A program made the translations under genes and the position numbers. 63,624 nucleotides of DNA from Streptomyces viridiviolaceus (lineage in GTDB: Bacteria > Actinomycetota > Actinomycetes > Streptomycetales > Streptomycetaceae). Numbering within the stretch: the first letter of the stretch is position 1; every line of letters starts with the position of its first letter. The notes beneath the pieces were generated by a model, which was not told the origin of the DNA, made no database searches, and worked only from the letters and a program-made list of their open reading frames with translations. This document shows, one piece after another, positions 16,725 to 25,449 of the stretch. The stretch is taken from positions 1 through 63,624 of the forward strand of contig NZ_BMWA01000040.1 in NCBI RefSeq assembly GCF_014650995.1, given 5' to 3'.

Positions 16725-18593
16725 GTGATGGGCGCGGGGGAGGGGTTGACCCGTCTGTCGTGGGCGCACCGGGTTCTGATCGGTGTGGTGGTTTTCGGCG
16801 TTGTGGTCATTGCCGGGATCGGTTTCGCGGGTTCGTATGCGGCGGTCCGTGAGCTGGCGGTCAAGAAGGGCTTCGGGGACTTCTCCTACGTCTTCCCGAT
16901 CGGCATCGACGCGGGCATCTGCGTCCTGCTCGCTCTGGATCTGCTGCTGACGTGGATCCGCATCCCGTTCCCGCTGCTGCGGCAGACGGCGTGGCTGCTG
17001 ACGGCGGCGACGATCGCGTTCAACGGCGCGGCGGCGTGGCCGGACCCGCTGGGTGTGGGCATGCACGGGGTGATCCCGATCCTGTTCGTGGTGGCCGTCG
17101 AGGCCGCCCGGCACGCGATCGGCCGGATCGCGGACATCACCGCCGACAAGCACATGGAGGGCGTGCGCCTCACCCGCTGGCTGCTCTCCCCGGTGCCCAC
17201 CTTCCTTCTGTGGCGGCGGATGAAGCTGTGGGAGCTGCGCTCCTACGACCAGGTGATCAAGTTGGAGCAGGAACGGCTCGTCTACCAGGCCAGTCTCCGT
17301 TCCCGCTACGGCCGGGCCTGGCGCCGCAAGGCACCCGTCGAAGCACTGATGCCGCTGCGGCTCGCCCGCTTCGGTGTCCCTCTGGCGCAGACCGCGCTCG
17401 CCGGTCTCGCCGCCGCGGGCATCGAAGAACCTCCGGTCCTCTTCACCGTCGAACGGATCTCCGCACCCGCCGACCAGGCCGAAGACACCACACCCAGTGC
17501 CGGACGGGACGACAGGCCGGCGCCGGCGGAGATCACGCAGGCACGCCCGGCGGAGCATCCGGCAGCGGCTCCCGAGCGACCACACGGCGCGGCGGTCGCC
17601 ACCGGGGAAGACGCCGAGCGGTTCGCAGACGCCTACCAGGCGTTCCTCGCGCGCTACAAGGTCGAGCCGACCCCCATGCAGTGGGCTTTGTGGCTCCGCG
17701 ACGTCTATGGCGTCACCACAGCGGCAGGCAACCCCCTCGCCGAGGACCAGGTGCAGCCCCTCCTCCTGGCCCTCCAGGAGCGCTATGCGGCTCCGGTCGG
17801 GGAGCCGGCGGTGACCGACGGGCCGGAGCCGGCTGACGAATCCATCGACTGGTACGACTACTTCCACAGTGCCTGGCTCACCTACGCGCAAGAGCACGGC
17901 GCCTTCCCGGATGCCGACGCTTTGGCGGCCTTCGTCTACCAGCGGGACGCCATCACGGGTGACGGCGGCCGGCCCATCACCGGCGACGACCTGGCCGACT
18001 TCGTCAACAGCTTCCGGGTACACCAGTCCACCAGCGGACAGGATGCCGAAGCACCGACCGCCGATTCCGACGGTCAGGTCGCGGACGAAACCACCGCGCC
18101 ACAGGAACCCGAGACGGCCTCGGCGGGGGCTCAGGCCGCTAAGGACAAGCGCAGCCCCCGGGTGGATGCGCGCCTCGACCCGCCGCCAGGACCGGAAGCC
18201 TCAACAGCGGAGAACACCGTCCTCACCACGGCCGACCGCTACTACCTCGGGTGGATGGAGTACCAGGCTGAGCACGGTGCTGAGCCCACCGCCGAGGAAC
18301 TGTCCGCCCACCTCGCACTGCACGGCACACACGGCCGCGGCGGAAAACCGGTCAGCCCGGCAAACCTGCGCCGTTACTTTCTGCCCTCCCGCGTCTACAA
18401 CGTCTGGGCCGAACACCGGACGGGCAGTGAAGAACCCGATGCGGACGCCGTCGCGCGCCACTGCGCGGCCCAAGGAATCACCGGCCAGTACAACAAGCCC
18501 ATCACCACCGCCTACGTTGCCGAGCACGCCGCCGATTTCGAGCGGCGCTGGCAGGCCCTCACCCGCCACCACGCCGACGTCCAGCACGGGTGA
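16725..18593 (+). CDS. DUF2637 (SpdB-type) membrane protein with four C-terminal repeats
   Basis: 622 aa from GTG 16725 (ATG 16728 follows; GAGGTGAGG precedes). Residues 1-130 carry about four membrane helices (VLIGVVVFGVVVIAGIGF, GIDAGICVLLALDLLL, TAWLLTAATIAFNGAAAW, VIPILFVVAVEAAR), the DUF2637 fold of Streptomyces plasmid spread proteins thought to help intramycelial transfer. After a Pro/Ala linker, four repeats of about 55-60 residues occur near 295-353, 371-430, 500-556 and 556-609. Each has W/Y-rich helices then a G-x-G-x-PI/PL segment. They may bind DNA or a partner (inference). Convergent with the LysM-BTAD gene. Confidence 0.8.
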   Translation: MMGAGEGLTRLSWAHRVLIGVVVFGVVVIAGIGFAGSYAAVRELAVKKGFGDFSYVFPIGIDAGICVLLALDLLLTWIRIPFPLLRQTAWLLTAATIAFNGAAAWPDPLGVGMHGVIPILFVVAVEAARHAIGRIADITADKHMEGVRLTRWLLSPVPTFLLWRRMKLWELRSYDQVIKLEQERLVYQASLRSRYGRAWRRKAPVEALMPLRLARFGVPLAQTALAGLAAAGIEEPPVLFTVERISAPADQAEDTTPSAGRDDRPAPAEITQARPAEHPAAAPERPHGAAVATGEDAERFADAYQAFLARYKVEPTPMQWALWLRDVYGVTTAAGNPLAEDQVQPLLLALQERYAAPVGEPAVTDGPEPADESIDWYDYFHSAWLTYAQEHGAFPDADALAAFVYQRDAITGDGGRPITGDDLADFVNSFRVHQSTSGQDAEAPTADSDGQVADETTAPQEPETASAGAQAAKDKRSPRVDARLDPPPGPEASTAENTVLTTADRYYLGWMEYQAEHGAEPTAEELSAHLALHGTHGRGGKPVSPANLRRYFLPSRVYNVWAEHRTGSEEPDADAVARHCAAQGITGQYNKPITTAYVAEHAADFERRWQALTRHHADVQHG

Positions 18594-18622
18594 CGCAACC
18601 GCCCTGCGGACGAGAACGGTGA

Positions 18623-21600
18623 TTACAGGCTCTTGCGCGCCCCACTGCCGGAGTCGTCGAGGAGTTCGTTGATGAGTTGCTCGGTCTCCGTTTCCAGGGA
18701 GCAGTCGAGTGTCCGGTTGACCTGTTGGACGCGGGTGATCGCGGTGTGCAGCCCTTGCCGGTTCCCGGCCGCGTGTTCGAGCCGACACCAGTCCCGGTAG
18801 AGGAGCTCGGCGGTGTTGTCGACGTCGAGGCCGGTCGCTACGGCCTGGCGGGCGGCGCTGAGGTCCCGGTGAGGGCCGGGGGCGGTTCGGTAGGTGGCCA
18901 CGGTGTGTGCCACGTCGACGATCCGGGTGGTCATCTCCTGCTGGTGCGGCTCGGCCCAGGGCAGGGGAGCTCCCCCGAACGGTTTGCCGCGCACCAGTGA
19001 GAGTGCTTTCTCCAGGTCGGGTAGACCGGCCGGACCCGAGGGCAGGGCGCGTTCGACGAGCTGCAGGAAGCGGGTCCAGTCGCATCGTACGGCGGGGGAG
19101 AGGCGGTAGGGGTCTTCGCCGGTCTTGCGGCGCGGCACGTAGGGATTGCCGTCGGGGTCGCTGCCCAGGGAACGGCGCAGGCCCTGCATCCGGGCGTTGA
19201 GGGTGCTCAGGCTCCACGGATGGGTGGGATCCATGTCGGAACACAGGATCTGGGCGCTGCGCCCGGGCCGGAAAAGGAGCAACGCGGCCAGCTGTGCCAG
19301 CCGGGGGCCGTGGCCGGTGCTGTCGACCCCCGTCACCTCAATGGGGCCCAGTACCCGGATCTCCGGCGCGTGCAGGTCACGGGCTGCATCCACGACCGCC
19401 CCCGCCTTCGCCGTCGTGTTCACCACCGGTGCCCCCGCGGCGTCAGGCTTCTCTTCCCCAGATTCCGCAGACTCTGCGGTCCGGGGACGTGGAGTGTCCG
19501 TGCCGGGCGGGTACTCCACTTGCGCCTGGGGCGTTGGCGTGGTGGCTGGCAGGAGACGCAACCCGGCAGGGTCGGCAGTGGCGGCGAGCAGGGCAGGGAA
19601 GACCTCGCTGCTCGTCTCCGCGTCCGGCGCCACCAAGGGCCCCGTGTGGGCTGCGGACGTGACCGCTACCTGGGACTCCGTCTGCTCGCTCTGCTCCGCA
19701 CGGGTCGGCTCTTGCGGCTGGCCCACGCTGGTGGTCTCGTCCGGGACGTCTTTCCATGCGCCTTCGGCCGGGTGGGCGGGCTGCGCGGACACTTTCAGCG
19801 CGGTGGTGATCTGGAGGTAGGCGGCGTGCTCCAGGCGCTGAACCGTGATCTCTCCGCCGGCGGACTCGAGGGCCTGCGGCGTGCTGAGCGAGGCGTTGAG
19901 GATCTCCGCCTCGGGAAAGTGCGGGGCGGCCGTGCTGGCCGGGGCCACCAAGGTGACCGGGACGTCGCCCGCCTTGGCGATGACGTCGGCGAACTCCCAG
20001 GCGGTGTCGGCATCCAGAGCCGACGCGCACAGCAGCAGGTAGGGCTGGTGGGCGGTGTCAGGCATCTGGTGGGCTTCCAGCAACCGTTCGGTCAGGTCGC
20101 GCAGCGCGTGCGTGGGCTGGCGCATGTGGGCGATCCGCGCGGTGGGCAGCAGCTGCGGCAGGTCCTCGCCGAACCCGATCGTGACGACTTCGACGTCGCC
20201 CGCCCACGGGCTCATCCCGAGCTCGAGAGCGAGCGAGGTGCACACCTCGGTGATGTGCACCGGGTTGCCGTCCAGCAGCAGAGCGGACACCCGGGCGAGA
20301 TTGAGCAGCACCAGGTCCCCCGTCTGGGTGCTGCCGATGGTGACCAGGCCCGGGTAGGGCGCTGGCACGTCACGGGCAGTGTCCTCGTCTAGGAGGACGG
20401 CGTCTGAGTCCAGAACCCACCACCCGCCCTTCCCTGAGACGAACGGCGCCAGCGGTTTCTGGGAGAGGTCCTCGGGCAGCACGTGGACTGTGCGGGCGCC
20501 GATCTGCGCGGCTTGCACCCCCGGCACACCTGCCGCACCGTCTTGCTGCGCCTGGTGGGCCATGGTCCGCAGGGCCACGTCCAGGCGCGCGGCACCGCCG
20601 GGTTCGGCGGCCGCCGCCAGCTGTGCCTCGGCCGGGGAGGTCTCGCCTGCGATGGCGATCGTCTCGCCGGGCTTGCGGCGGCGCCGCTGCAGCGTGCGGC
20701 GCAGAGCGAGTGCGCCGGTGATGGCGGCGGCCAGCAGCGCCCCGGCGCCCAGCACGATGCGCAGGTTCAACGGACCGTCGGCCCTGGCCGGCGCCGGCGC
20801 GGCCGCGGCGGGGTCGGCGGAGGTGGCTGCAGCGTCGGGCGTCTGGGCCGGTGAGGACGGCGCGACGGTAGGGGCGCTGCTGCTGGGCTGCGGCGCCGCC
20901 GGAGCCGTCGCGGAGGGGGAGCGTCCCTGACTGGGCTGTTCGGCAGACGGGCTGCTCGGGGGACCCGGCGAGGTGGGTGCGGGCGCCGTGGTTCGGTCTG
21001 GCGCGGGCGCCTGCCCGCTGTCCGGCGTCTGCTCGCTGTCCGGTGCCTGAGCAGGCGGGGGAGTACGCTCCTGGCTGTCCGACTCGCCGCCCGGGGGCGG
21101 CGTCTCGTCGCGCTGCGCGTCGGGCACGGTGATCTGCTGCCCCGCGTAGATCACATCCGGGTCGGTGATGGCAGGCAGGCCGTCGGGCTGAGGCTTGCCG
21201 CGGCTGGCGGCGAACAGCGTGGGCCACTCATCGCTGTCGCCGAGCTCCTCCTCGGCGATCTTCGACAGGTAGTCGCCCTCATCGACGGTGACCACATGCA
21301 CGCTCGCCTCATCGGCCGCCGCCTCGGCGGTCAGCTGGGTGCGGTCGCCGCCTGGAAATGTGACGTCAGAGGGCATCTGCAGTTGCCATCCGGCTCGCAG
21401 GAAGCTGTTCGACTGGAAGACTTGGCCGTCGGCCATAGCGCGGCCCTCGTTCAGGGCGGCGATCTCCCGCCACCTCTCGCCGTCCCCGAGTTCCCGTTCG
21501 GCGATACTCCACAGGCTCTCTCCCGCCTGTACGGTACGCACCGGCGTCGCCGAGCTCGTCCCGGAGCCCGGCTGCACCTGCTCGGAGGACGGCTGCTCGC

Positions 21601-22042
21601 CGGCCTGGCCCGGCAGCCGGGTCGCGGTTGCGCTGGTCGCCGCTTGCGCGTCGGAGGCGAGGGCTGAACTGGTGGGCAGCAGCACGAGGATGCTGCCGAT
21701 GAGCGCGGCTGCGGCACGCTGCGAGGCGCCGAACCCGCGCGGCACCCGCCAGGTGCGCCCGCGCAGTTGCGCGGCCAGCTCCCGCACGGCGCAGAATGCG
21801 AACTGCGCCCAGCCGACCCAGCCGACGACGAGCAGCAGCGCCAGGAACGCCGCGCCGGTGTCCTGCCGGTCCAGCAGATGAGCCAGGTCGTCGTGGGTGG
21901 CGGCCCAGATGACCGGGGTCGCCCAGGTGAGGAGCAGCGGCAGCGCGACCACGGCGCCGGCGAGGACGAGCAGGCTCACGATGCCTGTGATCACCTGGAC
22001 CGGAGTGCGGCCGGCTGCGGCAGGAGCGTGGGTGCTGCGCAT
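18623..22042 (-). CDS. Membrane LysM-BTAD regulator of the Tad locus
   Basis: 1,139 aa. There are two N-terminal membrane helices (ITGIVSLLVLAGAVVALPLL and AAFLALLLVVGWVGWAQF). Two LysM repeats at about 168-222 (VQAGESLWSIAERELGDGE) and 247-300 (DEGDYLSKIAEEELGD) should bind peptidoglycan. A Pro/Ser/Ala-rich linker leads to another helix near 425-450 (IVLGAGALLAAAITGALAL). The cytoplasmic part ends with an OmpR-like winged helix (about 890-970; IRVLGPIEVTG) and a BTAD helical domain (about 985-1125), as in SARP regulators. It is the last gene of the Tad operon; linking wall sensing to DNA binding is inference from domain order. Confidence 0.85.
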   Translation of the reverse strand: MRSTHAPAAAGRTPVQVITGIVSLLVLAGAVVALPLLLTWATPVIWAATHDDLAHLLDRQDTGAAFLALLLVVGWVGWAQFAFCAVRELAAQLRGRTWRVPRGFGASQRAAAALIGSILVLLPTSSALASDAQAATSATATRLPGQAGEQPSSEQVQPGSGTSSATPVRTVQAGESLWSIAERELGDGERWREIAALNEGRAMADGQVFQSNSFLRAGWQLQMPSDVTFPGGDRTQLTAEAAADEASVHVVTVDEGDYLSKIAEEELGDSDEWPTLFAASRGKPQPDGLPAITDPDVIYAGQQITVPDAQRDETPPPGGESDSQERTPPPAQAPDSEQTPDSGQAPAPDRTTAPAPTSPGPPSSPSAEQPSQGRSPSATAPAAPQPSSSAPTVAPSSPAQTPDAAATSADPAAAAPAPARADGPLNLRIVLGAGALLAAAITGALALRRTLQRRRRKPGETIAIAGETSPAEAQLAAAAEPGGAARLDVALRTMAHQAQQDGAAGVPGVQAAQIGARTVHVLPEDLSQKPLAPFVSGKGGWWVLDSDAVLLDEDTARDVPAPYPGLVTIGSTQTGDLVLLNLARVSALLLDGNPVHITEVCTSLALELGMSPWAGDVEVVTIGFGEDLPQLLPTARIAHMRQPTHALRDLTERLLEAHQMPDTAHQPYLLLCASALDADTAWEFADVIAKAGDVPVTLVAPASTAAPHFPEAEILNASLSTPQALESAGGEITVQRLEHAAYLQITTALKVSAQPAHPAEGAWKDVPDETTSVGQPQEPTRAEQSEQTESQVAVTSAAHTGPLVAPDAETSSEVFPALLAATADPAGLRLLPATTPTPQAQVEYPPGTDTPRPRTAESAESGEEKPDAAGAPVVNTTAKAGAVVDAARDLHAPEIRVLGPIEVTGVDSTGHGPRLAQLAALLLFRPGRSAQILCSDMDPTHPWSLSTLNARMQGLRRSLGSDPDGNPYVPRRKTGEDPYRLSPAVRCDWTRFLQLVERALPSGPAGLPDLEKALSLVRGKPFGGAPLPWAEPHQQEMTTRIVDVAHTVATYRTAPGPHRDLSAARQAVATGLDVDNTAELLYRDWCRLEHAAGNRQGLHTAITRVQQVNRTLDCSLETETEQLINELLDDSGSGARKSL

Positions 22043-22052
22043 CAGGGTTCCT

Positions 22053-22499
22053 CTACTCGGGTGCGGTGACGCCGTGCAGGAGCGTCGCGGAGCCGTGGCC
22101 GGTGACCGGCATGGAACCGATCCCGACCACCGGCAGGAACTTCGTGGCGTAGGTGCCGGTGGTGTGCACGGTGAGCGTCTTGCCGTCTGCGGAGACGCTC
22201 ACCGTGCCGGTGGCGCCGACAGACCGGAGGTAGGCCTGCGCCGCGGCGATGGCATCCTGTGGCTTGACGACGACACTTTCGCCGCTGATGGCCGTGGTCG
22301 GGTCGACGGCCTGCCCGCCGGCCCGGGCGGCTTCCCCGGCGACGTGGTCGGCGCGCTCGGTGGCCCGCATCTTGCCGCCCCCGTCGACGGCGACACCGAT
22401 GATCCCGATCAGTGCGACGACGCAGACCGCCACGAACACGGTCACGCCCCCGCGGTCGTCCCACCTACGCGCGCGTGCGCTCACCCAGATCATCTTCAT
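22053..22499 (-). CDS. TadG-like pilus assembly protein
   Basis: 148 aa; ATG overlaps the upstream stop (ATGA). DDRGGVTVFVAVCVVALIGIIGVAVDGG is the short TadG/TadE-type N-terminal membrane segment preceded by the D-R-G motif seen in all four pilin-like proteins of this operon. The remainder is a small extracellular domain (AIAAAQAYLRSVGATGTVSVSADG). It likely sits in the membrane as a minor pilin or assembly factor. Confidence 0.75.
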   Translation of the reverse strand: MKMIWVSARARRWDDRGGVTVFVAVCVVALIGIIGVAVDGGGKMRATERADHVAGEAARAGGQAVDPTTAISGESVVVKPQDAIAAAQAYLRSVGATGTVSVSADGKTLTVHTTGTYATKFLPVVGIGSMPVTGHGSATLLHGVTAPE

Positions 22500-22957
22500 G
22501 AAGCCCGGGCCCTGTAGGCATCAACTACCGATGTGGCTGTTGACGTCAGATCTCTGGAGCCAGGCACCCCGGGCAGCAGGAGGTCGGCCAGGCTGACCGC
22601 GCAGGTGATGGTCACTGTGACCGTGCCGACCTGGCCTACCGGCACGCTCAGCCCGCTGGTGTCGATAGCGACGCTGCTGGACGCGCAGTCGATGCCCTGG
22701 TCGTTGAGGGATTCGGCGGCCGCGGCCTGGGCTGCGGTTTGGGCGGAGGCGGCGGTGCGGTGGATGGACGCCTCCCGAGCGGCGTCCTCCGCGGCGGCGT
22801 CGATCTTCGCGCCGGAGGTGACGAGGCGGCCGCCGGCGAGGGCCAGGCACACGAACATGATCAGCGGCGGGATGACGATAGCCGCCTCGATGGCGACGCT
22901 CCCCTCGTCACCTCGCGCCCTGCCCAGGCGTCGCGTCACCCTGTGGAAGGGCCTCAT
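22496..22957 (-). CDS. TadE/TadF-like minor pilin
   Basis: 153 aa; ATG 22957 overlaps the upstream stop (ATGA). GDEGSVAIEAAIVIPPLIMFVCLAL is a TadE-type segment with the Glu five residues into the hydrophobic region, typical of Tad pseudopilins. The exported part is Ala/Thr-rich with two Cys (IDCASS and ITCAVS) that could form a disulphide. Confidence 0.78.
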   Translation of the reverse strand: MRPFHRVTRRLGRARGDEGSVAIEAAIVIPPLIMFVCLALAGGRLVTSGAKIDAAAEDAAREASIHRTAASAQTAAQAAAAESLNDQGIDCASSSVAIDTSGLSVPVGQVGTVTVTITCAVSLADLLLPGVPGSRDLTSTATSVVDAYRARAS

Positions 22958-23373
22958 GGCTTCGTCCACCTCTCGGCTGGCGCGGACGCCGACTGCGTGA
23001 TGGTCAGCCCCGGGACCCCGGGCAGGAGTGACTGGGCCACCCCGCTGACCTGCACCCGTACGCGTTCACCGTCGCTGCTGGCGCTGACGCTGGTAGAGCG
23101 CAGGCTGTCCCCGGCCGTACGGCCCAGGACCTGGCGGGCGCGGGCGGTGCCGTCGGCGGGGCCGGCCTGGTAGGCGCGGGCGGCGGTGACTCCTTCCCGG
23201 GCGGCGGTCAGGGCGATCTGCCGGGCGTAGTACCACATGGAGGCCTGGATGACGGCGATCGCGGCGAGCAGCACGAACGGGTAGACGATGGCCATCTGGA
23301 TCGAAGCGTCCCCACGGTCGTCGGCCCATCTGCGCCCCCGCCACCATTCCGTCAGGCGGGTGGGGTCCAGCAT
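22954..23373 (-). CDS. TadE-like minor pilin
   Basis: 139 aa. DDRGDASIQMAIVYPFVLLAAIAVIQASMWYYARQIALTAAREG is the classical TadE domain (PF07811-type pattern). The C-terminal part holds VSGVAQSLLPGVPGLTI, resembling a segment of the next gene product (AVSLADLLLPGVPG), so the two arose by duplication. Stop overlaps the next start by ATGA. Confidence 0.8.
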   Translation of the reverse strand: MLDPTRLTEWWRGRRWADDRGDASIQMAIVYPFVLLAAIAVIQASMWYYARQIALTAAREGVTAARAYQAGPADGTARARQVLGRTAGDSLRSTSVSASSDGERVRVQVSGVAQSLLPGVPGLTITQSASAPAERWTKP

Positions 23374-23588
23374 CAGATGCCGTTCAGGTTTCCGTTGTAC
23401 TTGGCGATGACTGCGGCGATCGTCCCGGCGATCACCAGGGCGCCGGTGACGGCGGCGACCCAGATGATGACGGTGGTGATGCTGATGTCGCCCCGGTCCG
23501 GGCGCCGCCGCATCTCGGCGAGCCCCTCCTCCAGCCGCGTGGTCAGCCGGTGCATGGCACGGTAGGAACGGACGGCGGTGTACTTCAC
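23373..23588 (-). CDS. Small Flp-pilin-like membrane protein
   Basis: 71 aa: a charged N-terminus (EEGLAEMRRRPDRGD) followed by one hydrophobic helix (ISITTVIIWVAAVTGALVIAGTIAAVIA) and a short tail. Size, position between TadC and TadE, and the D-R-G-D site before the helix fit the major pilin of an actinobacterial Tad system. Classical Flp processing (G before E/Y) is not evident, so the assignment is tentative. Confidence 0.6.
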   Translation of the reverse strand: MKYTAVRSYRAMHRLTTRLEEGLAEMRRRPDRGDISITTVIIWVAAVTGALVIAGTIAAVIAKYNGNLNGI

Positions 23589-23623
23589 GGAACTCTCCTT
23601 GCCAGTGGTCGGTTCGGTTGGGA

Positions 23624-24514
23624 TCAGACGGTGAGCATGCGGATCACCGCCGGGAACGCCATCAGGAGCATGACCAGCACCGCCAGCAGCGCGCCGGGAG
23701 CGGTCATCTTCTCGCTGGCGGCATTCGCCTCCGCGGCCTGATTGGCCAGCAGTTCAGCGCTGAGCGCGGCGGTCCGCGCCCGCAGCGCCTTGTAGACGGC
23801 GGCGCCGTCGGTGGCAGAGCCGCGCATGATGTCGGCGACGTCGTCCAGGGCGGGCAGGTCGTACTCGGCGGCCAGCTCACTCAACGCCTGATACGGCGGG
23901 ATTTTCTCCAGGCGGGCCCGGCGCAGCGCGCCCTGCAGGTACAGGAAGGGCCAGCCCTGTCCGACGGCGGCCGCCTTCTCCAGGGCTTCGGCGGGGCCTG
24001 CGTCCGCTGCGCGCTTGAGCGCGACCAGGTCCAGGTAGGCGACCAGGGCGTGGGCGAACTCCTCCCGCGCCCGCTTGGCCTGGTCGCGCACGGCCAGGTC
24101 GGGGGTGATGAACAGTAGTGCGGCGACGGCGAGTCCGACGACGGCCGGCACGTAGAAGGGCAGTGAGATGCCCGCCACGATCCACGGGATCGTGACCAGC
24201 ACGGGGCAGAGCAGCCCGAGCGTGGCGAGTGCGGTCTTCTTCAGCATGAACTGGCCTGGGCCCTGGCCGAGCAGGGCCAGATTCTTGACGGGCACCCGCA
24301 CGCCGGGCAGGCGTTCGAAGCGGGCCAGCAGCCACCGCCCCCACACCTCGTCCCGGTCCAAATCCTGCTCGGCGGCCACGGGCAGGCTGCCCGGCGCCGT
24401 GCGCTGCAGGGCCGGGGCCAGGGCGGGCTGCGGCCGCAGCAGCATCTCCCGCACCAGCAGAGCGACACCGGCGCCGACCGTCCCGCCGGTCAGCACGACA
24501 GGCAGAAGGTTCAC
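23624..24514 (-). CDS. tadC: TadC-like inner-membrane platform protein (T2SF domain)
   Basis: 296 aa. Membrane segments near the N-terminus (VVLTGGTVGAGVALLV), middle (TLGLLCPVLVTIPWIVAGI, FYVPAVVGLAVAALLFI) and C-terminus (APGALLAVLVMLLMAFPAV), with the cytoplasmic T2SF helices between (FAHALVAYLDLVALKRAADAGPAEAL). It forms the platform on which the TadA ATPase drives pilus assembly. Start overlaps TadB stop (24511-24514). Confidence 0.82.
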   Translation of the reverse strand: MNLLPVVLTGGTVGAGVALLVREMLLRPQPALAPALQRTAPGSLPVAAEQDLDRDEVWGRWLLARFERLPGVRVPVKNLALLGQGPGQFMLKKTALATLGLLCPVLVTIPWIVAGISLPFYVPAVVGLAVAALLFITPDLAVRDQAKRAREEFAHALVAYLDLVALKRAADAGPAEALEKAAAVGQGWPFLYLQGALRRARLEKIPPYQALSELAAEYDLPALDDVADIMRGSATDGAAVYKALRARTAALSAELLANQAAEANAASEKMTAPGALLAVLVMLLMAFPAVIRMLTV

Positions 24515-25449
24515 AGAGTGGCCCCTTCCGGCTCACGTTCGACGTCAGAGGCGGCAGCGGGTGCGGGTAGCCGTACGGTGCTGGCCGCATCGGTGACCAG
24601 GAACCGTGGGATGCGTCGGAAGGCGCCGAGCTGCCGCATCAGCGCGAGGGTGGCGACGAACCCGGCGGTGAGGAAGGCGAGGACCAGCTGGCCCAGCAGC
24701 GTGGAGTACGGGGCGGTGTAGGAGGGGACGAAGAAACCGGCCACCACGATGCCCACGGTGATGATGGTCATCCACCGCACCGTGGTCCGCGGCTTGGCAC
24801 GGTCCGCCTCGATACTGCGCTTCTTGGCGACCTCGTCGCGAACGCTGCCCGCCAGGTCCTCCAGCGCCTGGGCCAGGCCCGGCCCGCGGTCATTGACCGA
24901 CAGGATCAGCGCGGCCACCACCTTGTCGCCGGTGACGTCGCCGAGTTCGTCACCGAAGGCCCGCAGGGCGTCTTCCGGACGCCAGCCCAGCCGCAGCCGG
25001 TCGGACAGGTTGACGATCTGGGCGGCGAGTTCGTCCGGGGCGCTCTGCCGGCTGGTGATCATTGCCTGTTCCAGGCCCATGCCGAGGCGCAGCAAGCCGG
25101 CCAGCCGCCCGGTCCACTCACTGAGCGCTTCCAGCTGGCCGATGCGCTCCGCCGCGATCTGCCCCGGGGTGACCAGCCACGGCACACCGATCACCGCCGC
25201 ACCGAGCAGGACCCCTGCGACGAAGTTCCCCGAGGCCAGCCACACCGCGGCGAACACCCCGGCCGCGGCGACGGACAAGGCCCGCCGCCGCATCCGGACA
25301 TCCTCCGTCTCGTCCGGGCCGCGCCGGGCCAGCACCCGCTGCCACCAGGGGTCCCGGCGCGGCGCTGCCGACCCCACGATCCCGGCGACGAGACCGATCA
25401 GCCCGCCGACGACGGCCATGCCGCTGAGCAGCCCCCACAGCACGATCAC
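24511..25449 (-). CDS. tadB: TadB-like inner-membrane platform protein (T2SF domain)
   Basis: 312 aa with N-terminal helices (GLLSGMAVVGGLIGLVAGIV, AAAGVFAAVWLASG), the T2SF core (LEQAMITSRQSAPDELAAQIVNL, GDKVVAALILSVNDRGPGL) and C-terminal helices (IITVGIVVAGFFV, LLGQLVLAFLTAGFVATLAL). It pairs with TadC. Its start overlaps the TadA stop by ATGA, so the platform and motor are co-translated. Confidence 0.82.
   Translation of the reverse strand: MIVLWGLLSGMAVVGGLIGLVAGIVGSAAPRRDPWWQRVLARRGPDETEDVRMRRRALSVAAAGVFAAVWLASGNFVAGVLLGAAVIGVPWLVTPGQIAAERIGQLEALSEWTGRLAGLLRLGMGLEQAMITSRQSAPDELAAQIVNLSDRLRLGWRPEDALRAFGDELGDVTGDKVVAALILSVNDRGPGLAQALEDLAGSVRDEVAKKRSIEADRAKPRTTVRWMTIITVGIVVAGFFVPSYTAPYSTLLGQLVLAFLTAGFVATLALMRQLGAFRRIPRFLVTDAASTVRLPAPAAASDVEREPEGATL

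Noticed and set aside
16599..18023. 474-codon leftward frame antisense to the DUF2637 gene
   Set aside because: Shadow frame; the plus-strand gene has membrane helices, repeats and a ribosome site.
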